A stretch of DNA of 17,501 nucleotides from REEB509 sp044370335. GTDB lineage: Bacteria; Pseudomonadota; Alphaproteobacteria; Caulobacterales; Aquidulcibacteraceae. Made by a program: the position numbers and the translations under genes. How positions within the stretch are numbered: the stretch's first letter is position 1; every line of letters begins with the position of its first letter. The stretch covers positions 1-17,501 of the forward strand of contig JBILVS010000059.1 in NCBI GenBank assembly GCA_044370335.1, given 5' to 3'. Shown here in pieces: positions 1 through 5,819 of the stretch. The notes under the pieces were generated by a model that worked only from the letters and a program-made list of their open reading frames with translations, was not told the DNA's origin and searched no databases.

Positions 1-373
1 TTTCATAGCCCCGCGCGTCCCGCTCCAGGGGGCAGGCCATGATCGCCGCATTGCAGATCAGGATCGGCAAGGGCCGGCCATCCGCCAGGATCGCTTCCGC
101 AAAGGCGTCGATGGAAGCCGGGTCGAGCAAATCCAGCGCCGCGCTCCGCGCGCCTCGGATCGGCGCCAGCGCCGCTTGCGCCTTAGCGGGGCTGCGACCT
201 GGGGCAATGACGTCAGCCCCGGCGTCGGCCAAAGCCCGCGTGGTCTCAAGGCCGATCCCCGAGTAGCCGCCCGTGACGATGGCCAGATGGCCATTAAGCC
301 CGATACCGTTCAAGACATCAAAGGCCGATGGGCGGGCGACGAAGCCCGAGCCGATGGGGGCTTGTGCACTCAT
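1..373 (-). CDS. Short-chain dehydrogenase/reductase, 3' end beyond the window edge
   Basis: The first 124 codons of an NAD(P)-dependent oxidoreductase of the short-chain dehydrogenase family are visible; the C-terminal part, with the catalytic YxxxK, lies outside the window. The ATG at 373 is preceded by a purine-rich GGGGGAAA stretch. Seen: the Rossmann nucleotide-binding motif TGGYSGIG at about residues 34-41, a later basic position (PGRS) after the second strand, a DLLDPASI segment, and NAAIMACPLERDARGYE at about 108-124, which replaces the common NNAG motif. This last stretch resembles the retinol dehydrogenase/WWOX-like branch (NNAGIMA-P-x-T-x-G-E); that comparison is from family knowledge. 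The substrate cannot be told. It lies 34 bp downstream of the acidic protein gene on the same strand, so the two may be cotranscribed. Confidence 0.85.
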   Translation of the reverse strand, partial: MSAQAPIGSGFVARPSAFDVLNGIGLNGHLAIVTGGYSGIGLETTRALADAGADVIAPGRSPAKAQAALAPIRGARSAALDLLDPASIDAFAEAILADGRPLPILICNAAIMACPLERDARGYE

Positions 374-407
374 GATCGTTTCCCCCAAGGGATTGGTTGG
401 TTCTTGA

Positions 408-1076
408 TTATTGCAGCGTGTCGTCTTCATCGTCGGCGATGAGAACAGCGCCCGGCGGCAGCTTGCCCTCTTCGAACGCCGCCCGGTGGGCAGGGTCGCC
501 GAGATTAAGCAGGAACGTGGTCCACTCCCCATCGGGGCTGATGACGGCGGCGGTCCATTCGCCTTCGTCATCATCGGCGAACTGGGAAATGACCAAAGCC
601 CCGTCTTCGTTGGAAAAGCCCTCGCCGTCGCCTTGGATCAACCCGCCGAGATAGCCCTGGAACAGGGCAAGAAGCACGTTCGGGATGTTGGCTTCCGCGG
701 TTTCGTCCTCCTCATCCTCATCGTCTGGCGCAGCGATCAGGATCTGCAGAGCGTAAATGACCTTCACCTTGTCGAGTTGGTCCTTCACCCAGCGGACAGC
801 GCTTTTCGGCTTGGCCTCTTTCAGCTCTTCCCGGAAATCGTTCAGCTCTTCAGCGACGATGTCGCCCTTGCCGAGTTCGTCCCGGGTGATGTCGCAGATC
901 GGAATGCCCTCTTCGCCATAGACCCGAAGAAAACTCCAGGCATCGCTGTCGTCCTCGCCGGTTTCCTCGACCGCAAAGGTGATCCCGTCATAGCCGAGGT
1001 CGGTCAAAGCCTCCTGCAGCTCCGCAATCGAGGGGATAGCGATGGAGGGGGTGAGCAAGCGGATGAAATGGCCCAT
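408..1076 (-). CDS. Hypothetical acidic protein
   Basis: A 222-residue protein of unknown function. The ATG at 1076 has a strong GGAGGGAG ribosome binding site nine bases upstream. No signal peptide or clear membrane helix is visible. The protein is very acidic: a PDDEDEEDETAE cluster sits near the middle (about residues 116-127), ADDDEGEW follows around 167-174, and the chain ends in DDEDDTLQ. The N-terminal part (SIAELQEALTDLGYDGITFAVEE) looks like a small alpha/beta fold, then a charged helix (about 78-105) rich in Lys and Glu, then a segment LFQGYLGGLIQGDGEGFSNEDGALVISQF that could be a conserved core. No catalytic motif is recognised. The SDR gene follows 34 bp downstream on the same strand. 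Coding status is supported by the ribosome binding site, length and a coherent composition; the opposite-strand reading across the same bases has no such support. Confidence 0.75.
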   Translation of the reverse strand: MGHFIRLLTPSIAIPSIAELQEALTDLGYDGITFAVEETGEDDSDAWSFLRVYGEEGIPICDITRDELGKGDIVAEELNDFREELKEAKPKSAVRWVKDQLDKVKVIYALQILIAAPDDEDEEDETAEANIPNVLLALFQGYLGGLIQGDGEGFSNEDGALVISQFADDDEGEWTAAVISPDGEWTTFLLNLGDPAHRAAFEEGKLPPGAVLIADDEDDTLQ

Positions 1077-1198
1077 GGTTTTTCTCCCTCCGACAGCGAA
1101 CCGGACAAGGCTTAGCCCCTAGCCCCGCTGTGGTCACGCAGGAAACGCGCGGGACGCAGGATTGGGTCGGCGGGGCCGATATGATAGGTTCATGCGCC

Positions 1199-1779
1199 AT
1201 GAACAAGTTGACCCCTGCGACCAACTTCATTCATGCGCCCTCCCAGGAGCGCTTCACCGGGGACCAGATCATGGACATCGTGCGGCTGGGGCTGGTCAGC
1301 GAGGACGCGGATTTTGAGCTGATCGATGGTGAGATCACGCCGATGGCGTCAAAAGGGCCGTTGCATGAAGAGGTGCGCGAAGCGATTACGCTTTGGCTGC
1401 GGAGGTTCCCGCTTGATCTTCTCTTCATCGTCGAAACCACGCTATCGTCGAAACCACGCTGCGGCTGAATGATCTGAGCTTTGTAGAGCTGGATTTTGTG
1501 CTCTATCCAGCGTCCGTTTCGATCAAAGACTTAAAGCCCAAAGGCGTGCTTTTAGCGATCGAGGTTGCGGACGCGTCTTTGGCTTACGACTTGAAAGTGA
1601 AAGCGCCGCGGTACGCCGCGGCCGGCATCCAGGAATACTGGGTGGTCATCGCCCCTGCCAGGACGCTCTGGGTGTTTCGGGGCCCAAGCGCGGACGGTTG
1701 GGTGAAGACGTTTGACGGAGCGGCGGGGGAGCAGATCACGCCACTGTGCGCGCCGGGGTTGGGGCTGTCTTTGGGCTGA
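1199..1779 (+). pseudogene. Uma2-family PD-(D/E)xK endonuclease, frameshifted by a 17-bp duplication
   Basis: Two adjacent pieces in different frames together make one Uma2-like protein. The 5' piece (from ATG 1199, MNKLTPATNF) holds FELIDGEI, typical of the family's N-terminal part, and runs to a TGA at 1466-1468. The 3' piece (in frame up to TGA 1777-1779) holds VLLAIEVADASLAYD, then KAPRYAAAGIQEYWVV, matching the family pattern IEV-x-D/S-S-xx-YD-xxx-K-xx-Y-x-AGI-x-EYW, with the presumed catalytic Glu and Lys. The frames are separated by a perfect tandem repeat of 17 bases (1427-1443 and 1444-1460). Removing one copy joins LFIVETTL to RLNDLSFVELDFVLYP and restores a 187-residue protein of normal family length. 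No other lesion is visible, so the break looks recent. An upstream in-frame ATG at 1181 is a possible alternative start; neither start has a strong ribosome binding site. Uma2 proteins are common, poorly understood and often multicopy. Confidence 0.85.
1427..1460. repeat. 17-bp perfect tandem duplication inside the Uma2 gene
   Basis: The word atcgtcgaaaccacgct occurs twice head to tail (1427-1443, 1444-1460). Seventeen is not a multiple of three, so the second copy shifts the reading frame and exposes a stop at 1466. It is probably a replication slippage event, since the copies are still identical. Confidence 0.95.
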
Positions 1780-1903
1780 GGATCAACTTCCCCATGACAA
1801 CGGGGAAGGTGCGACGCGCGGGCTTTGCGGAGGGGGCTTTCAGGCGGCCGGATGAAAAGTCTCCCTCACGCTTCGCGCACTCCCCCCGCAAGCGAGAAAA
1901 AGC
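1780..1903. other. Intergenic stretch between the Uma2 pseudogene and the ilvC-end repeat array
   Basis: No gene is supported here. One small inverted repeat is present: cttcccc (1787-1793) and ggggaag (1802-1808) with an 8-base loop, seven bases after the Uma2 stop. It is not followed by a T run on either strand, so it is at best a weak terminator. Together with the array at 1904-2306 this makes about 530 bases without a convincing gene. Confidence 0.6.
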
Positions 1904-2348
1904 CTCAGTTCTTCGCGCGATCCACCAGCTTGTTCTTCCCAATCCCACCCGCCGCCTTGGCGGCGGGCGGACTTTACATTTCCGGATTGCGAAGAAGCCG
2001 ATGGCTCAGTTCTTCGCGCGATCCACCAGCTTGTTCTTCGCAATCCCACCCGCCGCCTTGGCGGCGGGCGGACTTTACATTTCCGGATTGCGAAGAAGCC
2101 GATGGCTCAGTTCTTCGCGCGATCCACCAGCTTGTTCTTCGCAATCCCACCCGCCGCCTGGCGGCGGGCGGACTTTACATTTCCGGATTGCGAAGAAGCC
2201 GATGGCTCAGTTCTTCGCGCGATCCACCAGCTTGTTCTTCGCAATCCCACCCGCCGCCTTGGCGGCGGGCGGACTTTACATTTCCGGATTGCGAAGAAGC
2301 CGATGGCTCAGTTCTTCGCGCGATCCACCAGCTTGTTCTTCGCAATCC
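1904..2348. repeat. Tandem array of a 101-bp unit derived from the 3' end of ilvC
   Basis: Four full units (periods 101, 101, 100 and 101) are followed by a 42-bp partial fifth one that is the genuine end of ilvC. Each unit starts, on the plus strand, with ctcagttcttcgcgcgatcc. This is the complement of the last codons and TGA of ilvC (reading IAKNKLVDRAKN then stop). About 59 further bases follow that are not part of IlvC coding. These contain a GC-only palindrome (arms cccgccgcc and ggcggcggg, at 1948-1967, 2049-2068, 2150-2168, 2250-2269) and the sequence ggattgcgaagaa. The units are almost identical. The differences I see are one missing T in the palindrome loop of the third unit (hence 100 bp) and a G-to-C change at about 1939 in the unit farthest from ilvC. 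The unit length is not a multiple of three, so the array encodes no repeat protein. Identity from unit to unit excludes a CRISPR array. Confidence 0.93.
2286..2348 (-). repeat. Inverted repeat enclosing the ilvC stop codon
   Basis: Perfect 13-base arms ggattgcgaagaa (2286-2298) and ttcttcgcaatcc (2336-2348) are separated by 37 bases that hold the ilvC stop codon at 2308-2310. In the ilvC mRNA the last codons could pair with the 3' flank. The same two arms alternate all along the array (ggattgcgaagaa at 1984-1996, 2085-2097, 2185-2197). Each copy of one arm can therefore pair either across the stop-codon segment or across the GC palindrome on its other side. Confidence 0.7.
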
Positions 2349-3327
2349 AGGGCATCATCGCCCGGAGCTTGCCGCCGACTTCTTCGATCGGGTGTTCGGC
2401 GGCGCGGCGGCGGGTGGCCTTGAAACTCGGCTGGCCGGCCTGGCACTCAAGCATCCAGTCTCGGGCGAAGCGCCCTGATTGGATATCCTCCAGCACCCGC
2501 TTCATCTCGGCCTTCGTCTCCGGCGTCACGATCCGGGGGCCGGTGACGTATTCGCCGTATTCCGCCGTGTTGGAGATCGAGTAGTTCATGTTGGCGATGC
2601 CGCCTTCGTAGATCAAATCGACGATCAACTTCACCTCATGCAGGCACTCGAAATAGGCCATCTCCGGCGCGTAGCCAGCTTCCACCAGAGTTTCAAAGCC
2701 CGCCCGGATGAGCTCGACCAAACCGCCGCAGAGCACGGCCTGTTCGCCGAACAGGTCAGTTTCGCACTCTTCCCGGAAATTGGTCTCAATCACGCCCGAA
2801 CGGCCGCCGCCGATGGCGGAGGCATACGCGAGGCACAGTTCCATCGCCTTGCCCGATGGGTTCTGGTGGATCGCCACGAGGCACGGCACGCCCCCGCCTT
2901 TCAGGTATTCCCCGCGCACGGTGTGGCCGGGACCTTTGGGCGCCACCATGCCGACATCCACATCCGCCGGCGGCTCGATCAGCTTGAAATGCACATTGAA
3001 GCCGTGGCCGAAAAGCAGGGTTTTGCCCGCCTTCATCGCCGGGGCGATTTCATGCTTGTAGATCGCGGCTTGGCTCTCGTCTGGCGCCAAAACCATGATG
3101 ACGTCGGCGGCTTCGGCGGCGTCTTTCACGCTCATGACCTTGAGCTTTTCGCCTTTGGCCTTGTCTGCGCTCGCCGAGCCCTCCCGCAGGGCTACGATGA
3201 CGTTCTTCACCCCTGAATCCCGCAGATTGAGCGCGTGCGCGTGGCCTTGGCTGCCATAGCCGACGATGGCGACCGTCTGCTTCTTGATCAAAGCAAGGTC
3301 GGCGTCGCTGTCGTAATACACGCGCAT
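2308..3327 (-). CDS. ilvC: Ketol-acid reductoisomerase (class I)
   Basis: Cytoplasmic enzyme that isomerises and reduces 2-acetolactate (or 2-aceto-2-hydroxybutyrate) to the dihydroxy acid, using NADPH and Mg2+. It is the second common step of valine, leucine and isoleucine synthesis. The 339-residue length is that of the short class I form. Seen: Rossmann motif GYGSQGHA at 23-30; a cofactor loop with R48, S52 and S54 (REGSASADK), the NADPH-type pattern; FGHGFNV with H108; K131 in APKGPGHTVR; metal and substrate residues D191 and E195 (ETDLFGEQAVLCGG), E227, E231 and S252 (SISNTAEYG). The ATG at 3327 has AAAGGACA nine bases upstream. It lies about 100 bp downstream of the exported SnoaL-like protein gene on the same strand and probably belongs to the ilvN transcription unit or has its own promoter in that gap. 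Its last 13 codons are the seed of the tandem array downstream; the protein itself is complete. Confidence 0.98.
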   Translation of the reverse strand: MRVYYDSDADLALIKKQTVAIVGYGSQGHAHALNLRDSGVKNVIVALREGSASADKAKGEKLKVMSVKDAAEAADVIMVLAPDESQAAIYKHEIAPAMKAGKTLLFGHGFNVHFKLIEPPADVDVGMVAPKGPGHTVRGEYLKGGGVPCLVAIHQNPSGKAMELCLAYASAIGGGRSGVIETNFREECETDLFGEQAVLCGGLVELIRAGFETLVEAGYAPEMAYFECLHEVKLIVDLIYEGGIANMNYSISNTAEYGEYVTGPRIVTPETKAEMKRVLEDIQSGRFARDWMLECQAGQPSFKATRRRAAEHPIEEVGGKLRAMMPWIAKNKLVDRAKN

Positions 3328-3359
3328 GATTGTTGTCCTTTAGCGGGGTTTTGGCCTTT

Positions 3360-3415
3360 CGCCGCGCACGTTCAATGACGGAGCGCAGGCTTTGGAGCGA
3401 AAAAAGTGCGCGGCG
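3360..3415 (-). promoter_or_regulatory. Inverted repeat in the ilvC upstream region
   Basis: Ten-base perfect arms cgccgcgcac (3360-3369) and gtgcgcggcg (3406-3415) flank 36 bases in the gap between the SnoaL-like gene and ilvC. On the minus strand a TTGACG (3414-3419) overlaps the distal arm, but I find no good -10 element at 16-18 bases. A T6 run (minus strand, 3400-3405) directly follows the distal arm. A short imperfect stem (CGCGG with CCGCG) just before that run could act as a weak terminator of the upstream gene. The role is not resolved: operator, processing hairpin or weak terminator are all possible. Confidence 0.35.
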
Positions 3416-3430
3416 TCAACCGACCCGCGG

Positions 3431-4426
3431 TCAGTTCGGAGGGTTGGCCGCGCGGTCCTGCAGCAGGGCGCTTGCCTCGGGCGGGCCGTCGATGCCGATA
3501 TCGACCACCCACTTCCACACGCCGTCCAGGTCCCGCTGCCAGATGGCGACGTACCAGGAAGTGGCGGTTTCACCGTCAGGCATCACGAACAGCCCCTCGC
3601 CCCAGGTCCACCCCATGTCGCCCCGGCTCGAAACCCGGGCGAATCGCGGCTCCCACAAAAGCCGCGCCCCTGTCGGCCAGCGGCTGAACCGGCTGTCGAT
3701 CCCCGCAGGGCCCTCGAACGGCTCCCGGCCCGGATAAAAGAACAAGGCGTCCTCCCGGGCAAAAGCCTGGAACGCTGCCTGAACGCCGTCCTGCTCCGCC
3801 GCGGCCGCAAAGGCGCGGTCCTGCGCCATCAACTCAGCGATCGCTGAAGCATTGAGGGCGGCCTCATCCTGGCTCCCCGCCATGTCCGACAGCCGCCGCG
3901 CCAGGGCGCTCACCGCGTCGTCCACAAGACAAGACCGCACCGCCGTGAACGGCGTGGCCGCGCCCTGCGCGATTTCGACATAGGCCGCTTCCCCGCTCGG
4001 GCACAGCGCGTTCTCGTCCTGCGGCGCGCTCAGCCTTCCGGCGACCCCCAACGCCGACCGCGCCAGCTGCGCGAGCGCGGCTTGATCGTCTTCGCCAACC
4101 GCAAGATAGGCGGGCGTGTCCGGCCCCCACAGCCACCAGCCCTGCTGCGGATGGCCGGTGAACCGCCGCAGCGCGATCTCGGCCGTCCCGTCGTTCACCT
4201 CATAGCGGATGACCCGCGCGACCCCGCCCTCCCGCGGCACGACCGTGACGCGCACGACAGCCTCCACATCTAGTCCGACCAGGGTGGAGCGCCCGCCGTT
4301 GATCGCGTCGAAATCGGCGGTGAGGAGCTCCCGCGCCCACGGGGGGATGTTCGCGCTCAGGGTTTGGGCGGTGGCGGCCGCAGCCCCCAAAACCAAGGCG
4401 GCGCAGGCATAGGCGATAAGGCGCAT
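3431..4426 (-). CDS. Exported protein with C-terminal SnoaL/DUF4440-like (NTF2-fold) domain
   Basis: A 331-residue protein with a clear N-terminal signal peptide: MRLIAYACAALVLGAAAATA, with likely cleavage around A-T-A-Q near residue 21. The central part (about 25-190) is not recognised; it contains two Cys residues (in ENALCPSGEAA and VRSCLVDD) that could form a disulphide in the periplasm. The C-terminal part (about 195-325) has the layout of a DUF4440/SnoaL-like domain. It starts with the helix ELMAQDRAFAAAAEQDG, followed by AFQAFAREDALFFYPG, then a strand-rich half GWTWGEGLFVM and YVAIWQRDLDGVWKWVVDIG. Such domains are pocket-forming folds with varied roles, so no reaction can be assigned. 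It starts 19 bp after ilvN stops, so it is probably cotranscribed with ilvN although no link to amino acid synthesis is evident. The ATG at 4426 has a modest GGGAACGA upstream. Confidence 0.85.
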   Translation of the reverse strand: MRLIAYACAALVLGAAAATAQTLSANIPPWARELLTADFDAINGGRSTLVGLDVEAVVRVTVVPREGGVARVIRYEVNDGTAEIALRRFTGHPQQGWWLWGPDTPAYLAVGEDDQAALAQLARSALGVAGRLSAPQDENALCPSGEAAYVEIAQGAATPFTAVRSCLVDDAVSALARRLSDMAGSQDEAALNASAIAELMAQDRAFAAAAEQDGVQAAFQAFAREDALFFYPGREPFEGPAGIDSRFSRWPTGARLLWEPRFARVSSRGDMGWTWGEGLFVMPDGETATSWYVAIWQRDLDGVWKWVVDIGIDGPPEASALLQDRAANPPN

Positions 4427-4445
4427 GGGTCGTTCCCGTTTCCGT

Positions 4446-4964
4446 TCAGCTGCTTTCCGGCCCTCGGTGGATGGAGAGGACGCCCGTCCGGCTCACCTCC
4501 ACAAGGCCCAAAGGGCGCATCAATTCACAAAAGGCGTCGATCTTTTCTGAGGCGCCCGTGAGTTCGAAGATGAAACTTTCGAGCGTAGTGTCGATCACCT
4601 TCGCCCGGAAGATCTCGGAGACCCGCAGCGCCTCGATCCGGTCCTGGCCCGTGGAGCGCACCTTGATCAGCGCCAGCTCGCGCTGAACCCCGGCCGGATC
4701 AAGCGTCACGTCGATCACCCGTCGCACCGACACGATCCGGTCAAGCTGCGCCTTGATCTGCTCCAGGATCACGGGCTGCCCAGAGGTCACGATGGTGATC
4801 CGCGAGGCCCCCTGGGACTTGTCGGTTTCAGCCACCGTCAGGCTTTCGATGTTGTAGCCCCGTGCGGAGAAAAGCCCCACGACGCGGGCGAGCACCCCGG
4901 GCTCGTTGTCCACGAGCACGGCCAGCGTGCGGGTCTCAATCGGGTCTTGGCTGCGTTGCGGCAT
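4446..4964 (-). CDS. ilvN: Acetolactate synthase small (regulatory) subunit
   Basis: Regulatory subunit of acetohydroxyacid synthase; it binds the IlvB catalytic subunit, raises its activity and confers valine feedback inhibition. I chose ATG 4964 (MPQRSQDPIETRTLAV), which has GAGAAG just upstream, over an in-frame TTG at 4976 that has no ribosome binding site. That gives 172 residues, the short bacterial IlvH/IlvN length. Seen: the N-terminal ACT domain TLAVLVDNEPGVLARVVGLFSARGYNIESLTVA with the Asn-Glu-Pro-Gly-Val ligand loop. A second ACT-like half follows (ELALIKVRSTGQDRIEALRVSEIFRAKVIDTTLESFIFELTGASEKIDAF), then LMRPLGLVEVSRTGVLSIHRG. It lies 15 bp downstream of the membrane protein gene and 19 bp upstream of the SnoaL-like gene, so it sits mid-operon. 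It is unusual that ilvB is more than 2 kb away. Confidence 0.97.
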   Translation of the reverse strand: MPQRSQDPIETRTLAVLVDNEPGVLARVVGLFSARGYNIESLTVAETDKSQGASRITIVTSGQPVILEQIKAQLDRIVSVRRVIDVTLDPAGVQRELALIKVRSTGQDRIEALRVSEIFRAKVIDTTLESFIFELTGASEKIDAFCELMRPLGLVEVSRTGVLSIHRGPESS

Positions 4965-4979
4965 AGGGCTTCTCAAAGG

Positions 4980-5693
4980 TTAGCGGCGACTGCTGTGGTC
5001 TTTCCGGCGTTCAGCGATCCAGTCAGCGCCGCGGCGCTCACCCAACACCCCAGGATAGCGCTCTTCCAAGGTTTCTCCCAAGGCCGCCGCCGCCTCGAAG
5101 CTGGGTCCTTCGCGCTCCAGATCCTGCTTTGAGATCTGCTTCATGGCCTCTCGGCGCCGCCGCGGATCGATCGCCGCCTGCACTTCTGAGATCATCAGCC
5201 GACGGCATTTGGTCAGGTACTCCGCCGCCGCCTGATCTGGGCCGGTGTTCCGGGGCTCCATGCGTTCAACCTGGATGCAGGCGAAGACCATCGCGTCAAG
5301 GATCGGCTGCCGGCGCCCCTGAAACGCGCCTTCTTTATCGCCGCCTTTTGCGCCTGGGATGTTTGGAAAAAACAACCGCCCCCGATCGGCCAGAGAAGAC
5401 AGCCGCTGGCTGACCTCAAACAACCGCCGCCGCATTTCTCCTTCGTCGAACACAAAGCCTCGGCCTTTAGCCAGCGTCACCCCTTCCGAGAGCGCGTCCG
5501 TCGCCTCGTGCGCCCAGGCGAGGATGTCAGCGTCCATCTGCGCCTTCAGGCTTTCGAACTGCATCGCAGCCTGCCGCGCCACCAGCCCCCGATTGATGAG
5601 GAACGAGGCGAATGCGGCCAAGGCCGACATGACCGCAAGCCACGTCTCAACATTCATGCTCTTAACAAACGCCCAAGCGGCCTCAGCGGTCAT
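4980..5693 (-). CDS. Hypothetical membrane-anchored protein upstream of ilvN
   Basis: A 237-residue protein of unknown function. I chose ATG 5693 because AAGGGGA stands about 12 bases upstream; an internal ATG at 5657 is the alternative. The open frame continues upstream to about 7100, but that part is antisense to the FAD protein gene and has a shadow-like Gly/Arg/Ala composition. Seen: one hydrophobic segment at about 17-34 (WLAVMSALAAFASFLI), then NRGLVARQAAMQFESLKAQMDADILAWAHEATDAL, a long amphipathic and possibly coiled-coil helix, then basic and polar helices ending in AERRKDHSSRR. The likely topology is a short outside or membrane N-terminus with the bulk in the cytoplasm. It ends 15 bp before ilvN and should share its mRNA. 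It is divergent from the FAD protein gene with 126 bp between start codons. No enzymatic motif is visible. Confidence 0.75.
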   Translation of the reverse strand: MTAEAAWAFVKSMNVETWLAVMSALAAFASFLINRGLVARQAAMQFESLKAQMDADILAWAHEATDALSEGVTLAKGRGFVFDEGEMRRRLFEVSQRLSSLADRGRLFFPNIPGAKGGDKEGAFQGRRQPILDAMVFACIQVERMEPRNTGPDQAAAEYLTKCRRLMISEVQAAIDPRRRREAMKQISKQDLEREGPSFEAAAALGETLEERYPGVLGERRGADWIAERRKDHSSRR

Positions 5694-5819
5694 GGCGGCG
5701 AGATCCCCTTCCCCGGATTGTCTCTTCCCCAAGCGGCTCTTAGCCTCGCTGGGCGCGGTTTGGAAGCGCGACCGGTTGCGGCGTTGCGCTGGGTTGGTCT
5801 TGCCTCTAAGTCTGGCGCC

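Noticed and set aside
411..1115. Plus-strand open frame of 234 residues
   Set aside because: Antisense to the acidic protein gene, which has the better ribosome binding site and composition.
1787..1808. Terminator after the Uma2 gene
   Set aside because: Only a 7-bp stem with an 8-base loop and no T run; recorded as a weak inverted repeat only.
1904..2348. CRISPR array
   Set aside because: Repeat and intervening segments are both conserved from unit to unit; there are no variable spacers, and one half of the unit is ilvC coding sequence.
1746..2478. Plus-strand open frames across the array (about 220 residues with repeated ARSTSLFFAIPP-like segments)
   Set aside because: They are the complement of the ilvC end and GC-rich flank; the 101-bp period shifts frame each unit, and there is no ribosome binding site or conserved domain.
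2479..3216. Plus-strand open frame of 245 residues
   Set aside because: His-rich shadow opposite ilvC.
5508..5819. In-frame N-terminal extension of the FAD protein
   Set aside because: It would precede the normal N-terminal Rossmann motif by over 100 residues and overlaps the membrane protein gene in antisense.
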